Shown: positions 26,649 to 33,132 of the stretch, in pieces
How the letters are laid out: each line of letters begins with the position of its first letter
Numbering within the stretch: position 1 is the stretch's first letter
Assembly: GCA_041686375.1 (NCBI GenBank)
Contig: JAWLEB010000015.1
Coordinates: 1 to 64,000, forward strand
Direction: 5' to 3'
Source: JAGXLC01 sp041686375
GTDB taxonomy: Bacteria > Bacteroidota > Bacteroidia > Bacteroidales > UBA12077
Length of the DNA stretch: 64,000 nucleotides
Notes under the pieces: model-generated
Seen by the model: the letters and a program-made list of their open reading frames with translations, nothing else
The model's database searches: none
What the model was told of the DNA's origin: nothing
Position numbers and translations under genes: made by a program

Positions 26649-27119
26649 TTATTCTTCCAGAGGTTTTACAATAACGCTAAAATCTTTTATATGTACAACT
26701 TGAATCTCTTTCTTTTGTTCGATATAAGGTCCTGTAGATTTTGCTTCCAGAAATTCACCATTAATTAAGACCTTTCCCATAGGGTTTAGGCGGGTTATCG
26801 TTCTGCCCGTATCCCCCACTTTAACCTTATCCTCCACGTATGTAGAAACTTTTCCTTCAATGCGTGTATCAAGCATCAGCTTTTTCCATGTCCGACCCCG
26901 TAAGGCAAAAAAAATTATAACAAAAGTAAGAAAAGCTGTTCCGGCAAGAATATAATGCCCTTCAGGTGCACCAAAAGTATCATATCCAAAATAAATGGCA
27001 CCAACAATAAGGATAAAACCAGCTATTCCCGCAACTGTAATTCCCGGAACCAAAAGAAATTCTACTAAAAACAACAGAATTCCAATACAAATAAGTAAAA
27101 TAATTGTGCCAAGCGCCAT
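26649..27119 (-). CDS. NfeD-like membrane protein
   Basis: 156 residues: three to four membrane helices in the first 80 residues (LLICIGILLFLVEFLLVPGITVAGIAGF) and a C-terminal OB-fold-like domain (GRTITRLNPMGKVLINGEFLEAKS, about 108-131). This is the short NfeD1b type without a ClpP-like protease domain. NfeD proteins pair with flotillins; here it lies directly before floA, so the two form a bicistronic unit. Confidence 0.9.
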   Translation of the reverse strand: MALGTIILLICIGILLFLVEFLLVPGITVAGIAGFILIVGAIYFGYDTFGAPEGHYILAGTAFLTFVIIFFALRGRTWKKLMLDTRIEGKVSTYVEDKVKVGDTGRTITRLNPMGKVLINGEFLEAKSTGPYIEQKKEIQVVHIKDFSVIVKPLEE

Positions 27120-27142
27120 TTTTTAATATATAGAGTAATAAA

Positions 27143-27427
27143 TTACTGAATTTCAGCCTGTAATCCTCTCTCGATGAGACTTTCTTTCATACTCTTAAGT
27201 TTCTCATACAAACCGGATTTCACCTCACATCTCCCATGATAATGTGCAAGATATGTACACTGCTCGGCTTGTATATTATCATGATTACACACTTCAATGA
27301 GTGTTTCTATAACATAAGTGAATTCATTAAAATCATCATTATATAAAACCAATCGATATTCCCCTTTATCTCTTCTCGAGTGATCATCAGAAGCTTCGTG
27401 CCTATGTAACTTATTTCCGTTGTTCAT
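27143..27427 (-). CDS. clpS: ATP-dependent Clp protease adaptor ClpS
   Basis: 94 residues. The core YRLVLYNDDFNEFTYVIETLIEVCNHDNIQAEQCTYLAH contains the NDD-type surface that contacts ClpA-type unfoldases, and the next segment CEVKSGLYEKLKSMKESL fits the ClpS fold. ClpS delivers N-degron substrates to ClpAP. The N-terminal 22 residues are polar and probably disordered, as in the family. It lies 24 bases before NfeD and may be part of the same transcript. Confidence 0.9.
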   Translation of the reverse strand: MNNGNKLHRHEASDDHSRRDKGEYRLVLYNDDFNEFTYVIETLIEVCNHDNIQAEQCTYLAHYHGRCEVKSGLYEKLKSMKESLIERGLQAEIQ

Positions 27428-27803
27428 TTGGAGATTGTTTTTTAATTATTGACCAAATGGTACTACTAATGTTGTTTTGAAAAATGTACGTTCAATTTTC
27501 ATCTTTGCGAAAACAAACTTCCTTACTTCCTGATTTATTTGAACTAACACATAAAAAGGGTAAATTTAACTGTATAATTTTGATTTTTCAAAATAATTAA
27601 AAGCAATTTGATTAAACAATTAAAAATTTATTATCGAAATTTACATTTCTGCTTTCTCACCCTTGTTATTTTTATTTGAATATCATTTTTTAATGTTAAC
27701 AACTATATTAAAAAATGACTTGTTCCTTCAGAGCTATTTTTATAATTTTATTCGTTTTAAGAATCCATTTTATACAATTTAATCAAAAAATACGAAAACA
27801 TTT
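27428..27803. other. 376-base divergent gap clpS/recA
   Basis: No gene is seen. A promoter-like pair on the + strand, TTTTG (27475-27479), 20 bases and CATCTTTG (27500-27507), is one base off the -7 consensus and would give recA a leader of nearly 290 bases. The rest is AT-rich. I found no SOS-type palindrome that I could defend as a LexA site. Confidence 0.4.
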
Positions 27804-28847
27804 ATGGCTAAGGAAAATACGAAAACACAAAAAGAGGATAACACCAAGCAGGTGAATAAAGAGAAGATGAAAGCGCTGGAATTGACCCTTGATAAGATTG
27901 AAAAAGGGTATGGTAAAGGTACAATTATGAAGATGGGGGATAAAGCGGTAGCAGATGTTCCAAGTATTTCCTCCGGTTCTATTGCGCTCGATATGTCTTT
28001 AGGTGTTGGAGGATATCCCAGGGGAAGGGTTATAGAAATCTACGGGCCGGAATCTTCAGGAAAGACAACATTAGCGATTCATGCTATTGCTGAAGCCCAA
28101 AAAAAGGGTGGAATTGCGGCTTTTCTGGATGCAGAACATGCTTTTGACAGGTTTTACGCTGAAAAACTAGGAGTAGATATTGAAAATCTCCTAATCTCCC
28201 AACCCGACCATGGAGAACAAGCACTTGAAATTGCTGATCATCTTATACGCTCCGGGGCGGTAGACATTGTTGTAATCGATTCTGTTGCTGCCTTAACACC
28301 AAAATCTGAACTGGAAGGTGAGATGGGAGATTCTAAAATGGGGCTACAAGCAAGACTTATGTCGCAAGCATTACGTAAATTATCAGCTAACATCAGTAAA
28401 ACAAATACATGCTGCATGTTCATTAATCAGCTTAGAGAAAAAATTGGTGTTATGTTTGGCAACCCAGAAACAACAACAGGTGGAAACGCTCTCAAATTTT
28501 ATTCTTCGGTTCGTCTTGATATTAGAAGAATAGGACAAATTAAAGAAGGAGAAAACGTTAAAGGAAACCGAACAAGAGTGAAAGTTGTAAAAAATAAACT
28601 AGCTCCACCATTTAAGAAAGCTGAGTTCGACATTATGTATGGAGAAGGCATCTCAAAAGTGGGTGAAATAATAGACCTGGGGGTTGAATACCAAGTAATT
28701 AAGAAAAGCGGCTCCTGGTTCAGTTATGGTGAAACAAAGTTAGGACAAGGACGAGAAGCTGTTAAACAATTATTGAAAGACAACCCGGAATTAGCTGAAG
28801 AGTTGGAAGGTAAAATAACAGAAAAGCTAAAAAAAGCACAGCAATGA
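27804..28847 (+). CDS. recA: recombinase RecA
   Basis: 347 residues, standard length. Walker A GPESSGKTT (about 77-85), Walker B VDIVVIDSVAAL (about 153-164), the L1 region and L2 loop (INQLREKIGVMFGNPETTTGGNALKFY, about 208-234), and the C-terminal domain ending in a Lys/Gln-rich tail. It catalyses strand exchange in recombinational repair and activates SOS cleavage. It is followed by a strong terminator, so it is transcribed alone. Confidence 0.99.
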   Translation: MAKENTKTQKEDNTKQVNKEKMKALELTLDKIEKGYGKGTIMKMGDKAVADVPSISSGSIALDMSLGVGGYPRGRVIEIYGPESSGKTTLAIHAIAEAQKKGGIAAFLDAEHAFDRFYAEKLGVDIENLLISQPDHGEQALEIADHLIRSGAVDIVVIDSVAALTPKSELEGEMGDSKMGLQARLMSQALRKLSANISKTNTCCMFINQLREKIGVMFGNPETTTGGNALKFYSSVRLDIRRIGQIKEGENVKGNRTRVKVVKNKLAPPFKKAEFDIMYGEGISKVGEIIDLGVEYQVIKKSGSWFSYGETKLGQGREAVKQLLKDNPELAEELEGKITEKLKKAQQ

Positions 28848-28888
28848 TTCTACCACTATGTACACAACTAAAAGAATATCATATAAAT

Positions 28889-28925
28889 AAAACATCCGGT
28901 GATACAAGATGTCACCGGATGTTTT
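28889..28925 (+). terminator. strong intrinsic terminator after recA
   Basis: A 14-bp perfect stem (28889-28902 with 28912-28925, core CATCCGGTGA) closes a 9-base loop and ends in TTTT followed by ATTAG. It is also symmetric enough to act on the - strand, but no gene there needs it. Confidence 0.9.
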
Positions 28926-28965
28926 ATTAGGTTAAAATGTCAATTGCCATTAAAAATTATTTACT

Positions 28966-31065
28966 ATGAAAAAACAAATCTTTTCAATTTTAATAATCTT
29001 TATTGTTGTTCTCACAGCCTGTGAAAACAAAGACGATAAAAACAGTAAGATCAAAACAAGTAATCCTGTTGAGAATGTACAACTGGATTCAGAAATCATG
29101 ACCCCAGAGGCGCTATGGTCTTTCGGAAGAGTAAGCGGCGTCCAGATTTCACCGGATAATGAACACATTCTTTTCAATGTGTCATTTTATGATATTGACA
29201 AAAATAAAAGCAACAATGAAATTTTCATTATGCCGGCTGAAGAAGGTGAAGCAACAAATATCACAAAAACTAAAAATTCAGAATTTAACGCCCGCTGGCG
29301 TCCCGATGGAGAAAAAATTGGATTTTTATCCGCAGAAAATGGTAATGTTCAGTTATGGGAGATGAATCCGGATGGATCAGGTAAAACACAAATCTCTGAC
29401 ATAGATGGAGGGATCAATGGTTTTGAGTATGCCCCGAACCAGGAAAAAATTCTCTACATAAAATCGGTTAAATTGGATAAGTCGCCCAATGATATACACA
29501 GCGATCTACCCAAAGCAGATGCACGGATTGAAACCGACCTTATGTACAGGCACTGGGATCAATGGCATGATTATAAGTACAGTCATATCTTTGTAGCCGA
29601 CTATGATGCTCAAAAAGGGATTTCTAATTCTATTGACATTATGGAAGGAGAAAAATATAATTCTCCTATGGAACCGTTTGGCGGTATGGAACAGATAAGC
29701 TGGAATCCTGACAGCAAAAAAATTGTTTACACATCTAAAAAATTAACCGGTAAAGAATATACGCTTTCTACTGACTCGGAGATTTACATATATAACCTTG
29801 AAACAAAGGAAACAAAGAATCTCACAAAGGAAAAACACGAAGGATTTGATAAGGCGCCTGTTTACTCACCAAATGGAAAAATGATAGCATGGGAAAGTAT
29901 GGAAAGAGATGGCTATGAAGCAGATAAAAACAGAATATTCGTCTATAATTTCGAAACCGGAGAAGAGAAAAACTACTCTAAAAATTTTGAACAAAATGCC
30001 AGTGGACTAACATGGAGTGATGACAACAAGAAGCTCTATTTTACCAGTGATTATCATGCAAGATTCCAGATTTACGAGCTAAACATTGAAAGTGAAGATA
30101 TCAGGCAGGTTACAGATGGAATTCATAATTATCAATCAGTTGCACCAGCCGGGGATGCACTGATTGGCGCGAAGCAATCCATGTCCAGTCCCACAGAAAT
30201 TTACAAAATAAACGCCGAAACCGGAGAAGAAAATCAGCTTAGCTTTATCAATAAAAACCTGATGGATCAGCTAAACTTTGGTAAAGTTGAGAAAAGATGG
30301 GTTAAAACGACAGATAATAAAGAAATGCTAACATGGGTAATTTATCCACCAAACTTTGATGAAGACAAAGAATATCCTGCACTTCTTTATTGCCAGGGTG
30401 GCCCACAATCCTCTGTAAGTCAGTTCTTCTCTTACCGGTGGAACTTCCAAATGATGGCGGCAAATGACTATATTGTGGTAGCGCCTAACCGGCGTGGCCT
30501 GCCCTCTTTCGGCATGGAATGGCTGGAACAAATCAGCGGTGATTATGCCGGGCAAAATATTCAGGATTACCTGAGCGCAATTGATGCAGTCAAAAAAGAA
30601 CCTTACGTTGATGAAGATAATTTGGGGGCAGTTGGTGCCAGCTACGGCGGATATTCAATATTTTATCTGGCGGGGGTACATGACGGAAGATTTGATGCCT
30701 TTATCTCACACGACGGAATGTTCAACTTAGAATCATTCTATCTGGAAACGGAAGAACTTTGGTTCCCAAACTGGGATTTAGGAGGACCCTATTGGGAAGA
30801 GGAAAACAAGGAAGTATATAAAGAATCTCCTCATCGGTATATTGACCAGTGGGATACTCCAATTATGATAATTCATGGCGAAAAAGACTACAGAATTGCC
30901 TATACTCAGGGCATGAGTGCCTTTAACGCGGCACAACTCAGAGATATCCCTTCAAAATTCCTATTCTTCCCTGAAGAGAACCATTGGGTATTGAGTCCGC
31001 AAAATGGTATCCTCTGGCAAAGAGAATTTTTCTGTTGGCTTGATAAATGGCTTAAAGAAGAATAA
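28966..31065 (+). CDS. S9 family prolyl oligopeptidase-like lipoprotein
   Basis: 699 residues. A lipoprotein signal (lipobox LTAC, Cys19) is followed by a WD40/beta-propeller-like N-terminal region (about 50-430, with repeats such as RWRPDGEKIGFLSAENG and TWSDDNKKLYFTSDYH) and an alpha/beta-hydrolase domain. The catalytic triad is Ser559 (GASYGG), Asp641 (EKDYRI) and His673 (ENHWV). It is an acylaminoacyl/dipeptidyl peptidase type, tethered in the periplasm and probably trimming short peptides. It stands between two terminators. Confidence 0.93.
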   Translation: MKKQIFSILIIFIVVLTACENKDDKNSKIKTSNPVENVQLDSEIMTPEALWSFGRVSGVQISPDNEHILFNVSFYDIDKNKSNNEIFIMPAEEGEATNITKTKNSEFNARWRPDGEKIGFLSAENGNVQLWEMNPDGSGKTQISDIDGGINGFEYAPNQEKILYIKSVKLDKSPNDIHSDLPKADARIETDLMYRHWDQWHDYKYSHIFVADYDAQKGISNSIDIMEGEKYNSPMEPFGGMEQISWNPDSKKIVYTSKKLTGKEYTLSTDSEIYIYNLETKETKNLTKEKHEGFDKAPVYSPNGKMIAWESMERDGYEADKNRIFVYNFETGEEKNYSKNFEQNASGLTWSDDNKKLYFTSDYHARFQIYELNIESEDIRQVTDGIHNYQSVAPAGDALIGAKQSMSSPTEIYKINAETGEENQLSFINKNLMDQLNFGKVEKRWVKTTDNKEMLTWVIYPPNFDEDKEYPALLYCQGGPQSSVSQFFSYRWNFQMMAANDYIVVAPNRRGLPSFGMEWLEQISGDYAGQNIQDYLSAIDAVKKEPYVDEDNLGAVGASYGGYSIFYLAGVHDGRFDAFISHDGMFNLESFYLETEELWFPNWDLGGPYWEEENKEVYKESPHRYIDQWDTPIMIIHGEKDYRIAYTQGMSAFNAAQLRDIPSKFLFFPEENHWVLSPQNGILWQREFFCWLDKWLKEE

Positions 31066-31080
31066 ATCGAATTCCTTCCG

Positions 31081-31112
31081 AAAAAGAGGCTGCAGTTTTG
31101 CCGCCTCTTTTT
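31081..31112 (+). terminator. terminator after the S9 peptidase
   Basis: AAAAAGAGGC (31081-31090) pairs perfectly with GCCTCTTTTT (31103-31112) over a 12-base loop, ending in a T run. Confidence 0.85.
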
Positions 31113-31140
31113 ATTTATTGGTACAAAATAGTAGAAAATA

Positions 31141-31320
31141 GTAGGTGCCTGGAGGTATCCAAATGCATTTAAAGGTGCTACCATAAGCATCGACGAGGAA
31201 AGTACAAAAACAACCGACAGTAATGAAGAGGCTGAATTCGAACTGACTAAAGACGATTACGAGTATATAGCTCCTGCGGAAAATTATGAAAAGGAACAAA
31301 CCGAAACGAAGAGGGGATAA
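31141..31320 (+). pseudogene. decayed fragment of a T9SS-cargo-like gene
   Basis: The open frame from about 31141 to the TAA at 31318-31320 has no start but encodes NAFKGATISIDEESTKTT, then DSNEEAEFELTKDDYEY. This aligns with the neighbouring 31639 gene, which has NAIEGNTISIDVESEKTT and NSDGEASFELPVGNYEY in its last third. The fragment then ends early and lacks the sorting tail. It is therefore a remnant of a second copy of this beta-sandwich domain, left by duplication or recombination. Confidence 0.65.
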
Positions 31321-31356
31321 TAAGGAAAGCACTGAAAACATCTCTCACAAAAGCCC

Positions 31357-31374
31357 GGTGAAAGAATTTTCACC
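31357..31374. other. short hairpin abutting a large palindrome
   Basis: GGTGAAA (31357-31363) and TTTCACC (31368-31374) pair around GAAT. Its last two bases overlap the first two of the 45-bp palindrome, so the two structures are mutually exclusive at the junction. Confidence 0.5.
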
Positions 31375-31417
31375 AGAGTTTTCATTTTTTTAACTGTTAA
31401 AAAAATGAAAACTCTGG
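31373..31417. repeat. 45-bp perfect palindrome
   Basis: Two 22-base arms (31373-31394 and 31396-31417) are exact reverse complements around a single T at 31395. The ends are CCAGAG/CTCTGG and the middle is T-rich then A-rich. The perfect symmetry and one-base spacer are unusual for a terminator. It could be a strong bidirectional terminator, a cruciform-forming site or the remnant of a recombination event between inverted copies. Confidence 0.85.
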
Positions 31418-31461
31418 AATAGTGTTTTAAAAAAAATTATTTTTACTATTATAAAATATGC

Positions 31462-31534
31462 AACTCTCATCCACTAGTTTAGACAATAGCCTATGTATAC
31501 AGCAACACTTATCGGTAGATAGTGCATGAGGGTT
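31462..31534 (+). repeat. upstream stem module of leader repeat, copy 1
   Basis: A 15-base arm at 31462-31476 pairs with 31520-31534, allowing one C-C mismatch and one G-T pair, and encloses 43 bases. The same module, in similar sequence, lies before dsbD (51614-51686, - strand). It is followed directly by the 85-base block. Confidence 0.7.
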
Positions 31535-31619
31535 CCATGGGATAGAGAGACAAAAAACGAGGATTTTGGCAGAAATAAATATCAGAATGTCAAACTTTTA
31601 ATATAACTTTACACTAATG
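31535..31619 (+). repeat. 85-bp leader repeat, copy 1 (before the T9SS cargo gene)
   Basis: It begins CCATGGGATA and ends in AACTTTACACTAATG. Aligned without gaps to the copy at 61213-61297, 65 of 85 bases match by hand count. The ATG at its end (31617) is out of frame with the gene, whose start is 22 bases further on at 31639, so in this copy the link to the start codon has shifted. Confidence 0.8.
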
Positions 31620-31638
31620 CAATCTAAACCAAAAGCCT

Positions 31639-33051
31639 ATGAAACGAATTTTTACACTTCTTTTCCTTACTCTTTTTACTTTAAATTTTTCACATGCACA
31701 ACAAGAAGTGATTAAATCATCTCAACAATTCCACGAACAGGAAGGTTTCACGTTTAAAAAGAAACCCGAACAGGAACAAAAAATGCAAGTCCGCCTGATA
31801 GAAAAGCTTCTGTGCAAGGACTACGAGAAGATAAAGGCACAACGATTAAAAGAAAAAGAAAAAACCAAAGCAACAGAAACCGATTCCTGTTCAGTAGAAG
31901 ACTCTCTTGCTCTGGTAGAGATTTATGAAAACATGAACGGCGAAAACTGGGAAAATCAGGACAACTGGCTAACAGATGCTCCGGTAAAAGACTGGAGGGG
32001 AATCACGGTGGAAAATCACAGAGTAACGGAGATGGATTTATATAATATCAATGTCAGTGGAAACTTTGTAGAAGAACTCTGGGATTTAACCGGACTAACA
32101 TATTTAGATCTCTCCTATAATAGTATTGAAGATAGCATTACTTCTCGAATAGAAAACTTGCATAATTTGAAATACTTGTATCTTAATAATAATCAACTTG
32201 AAGAATTGCCAGATTTGTCAGGACTGAACAATTTAATCTATTGTCAAATAAAGAATAATTTATTTTCTTTCGGTGATCTGGAAACTGCGAACATTGAAAC
32301 ACAATATAATTATATTTACGCCCCACAAGATACATTGCTGCCTTTAGATGTGGATACAACGAATAATACCATAACCTTAGCCGCACTAGCTAAGAGTCCG
32401 AACAACAACTATCAATGGTTCAAAGACGGGGAAATACTGACGAAGGAAACAGATAGCATAATAACATATGAAAAAGAAGATCACAGTAATTATCACTGCG
32501 AAATAACAAACAGTAATTTCCCGGATTTAACACTGAAAACAGATTCTTTCGCATATACTGAACACACAGTTACATTTAATGTCACAGATAAAAATTCAAA
32601 TGCAATTGAAGGAAATACGATAAGCATCGATGTGGAAAGTGAGAAAACAACAAACAGCGATGGAGAAGCATCATTTGAACTGCCAGTTGGTAATTACGAA
32701 TATACAATCACTGCTGACAGATATGAAGATACTACAGGAAATTTTACTGTTGAGGGGGCAAATGTTGACAAAGAATTTATCATGTCAGAAGTTTCTAAAA
32801 GCATAAATTCTGATGAGAAATTAAGCACTGAAATTTACCCGAATCCGGCTTCTGAAAAGATAACGATTGAAAGTGAGATACAAATAGAAACTGCAGAACT
32901 GTTAAATCTATTAGGAAAGGTTGTCATCTCCGAACAACCCAAAGCTGAAAAATATATAATGAATACGAGTAAGCTTGACAGCGGTATTTATCTGCTTCAT
33001 ATAAGCTATGAAAACGGTGAAACCATAACCAAAAGAGTAATAATACAGTAA
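31639..33051 (+). CDS. secreted leucine-rich protein with T9SS sorting domain
   Basis: 470 residues. Signal peptide 1-20 (ending SHAQQ); a basic, helical region (about 35-80); leucine-rich repeats (about 105-210, with LTYLDLSYNSIEDSI and LKYLYLNNNQLEELPDLSGLNNL); an Ig-like segment (about 235-300); a beta-sandwich domain (about 310-385); and a C-terminal type A T9SS sorting domain (about 395-470, with IYPNPASEKITI, DSGIYLLHI and a basic end). The T9SS moves such proteins across the outer membrane and cleaves the tail. Role unknown, possibly adhesion. A decayed homologue lies just upstream. Confidence 0.85.
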   Translation: MKRIFTLLFLTLFTLNFSHAQQEVIKSSQQFHEQEGFTFKKKPEQEQKMQVRLIEKLLCKDYEKIKAQRLKEKEKTKATETDSCSVEDSLALVEIYENMNGENWENQDNWLTDAPVKDWRGITVENHRVTEMDLYNINVSGNFVEELWDLTGLTYLDLSYNSIEDSITSRIENLHNLKYLYLNNNQLEELPDLSGLNNLIYCQIKNNLFSFGDLETANIETQYNYIYAPQDTLLPLDVDTTNNTITLAALAKSPNNNYQWFKDGEILTKETDSIITYEKEDHSNYHCEITNSNFPDLTLKTDSFAYTEHTVTFNVTDKNSNAIEGNTISIDVESEKTTNSDGEASFELPVGNYEYTITADRYEDTTGNFTVEGANVDKEFIMSEVSKSINSDEKLSTEIYPNPASEKITIESEIQIETAELLNLLGKVVISEQPKAEKYIMNTSKLDSGIYLLHISYENGETITKRVIIQ

Positions 33052-33071
33052 TTTGACTCCAATCCAATAAC

Positions 33072-33108
33072 AAAAAAGGTTCCCTGAAGTTTTCGGGGAA
33101 CCTTTTTT
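33072..33108. terminator. bidirectional terminator between T9SS cargo gene and gcvP
   Basis: Thirteen-base arms (33072-33084 and 33096-33108; AAAAAAGGTTCCC with GGGAACCTTTTTT) are perfectly complementary around an 11-base loop. A and T runs on either side allow termination of both converging genes. Confidence 0.9.
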
Positions 33109-33132
33109 AATCTATACTAAAATTTTTACTTC

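Noticed and set aside
27428..27803. LexA/SOS box before recA
   Set aside because: No symmetric motif with a credible LexA consensus could be found, so none is reported.
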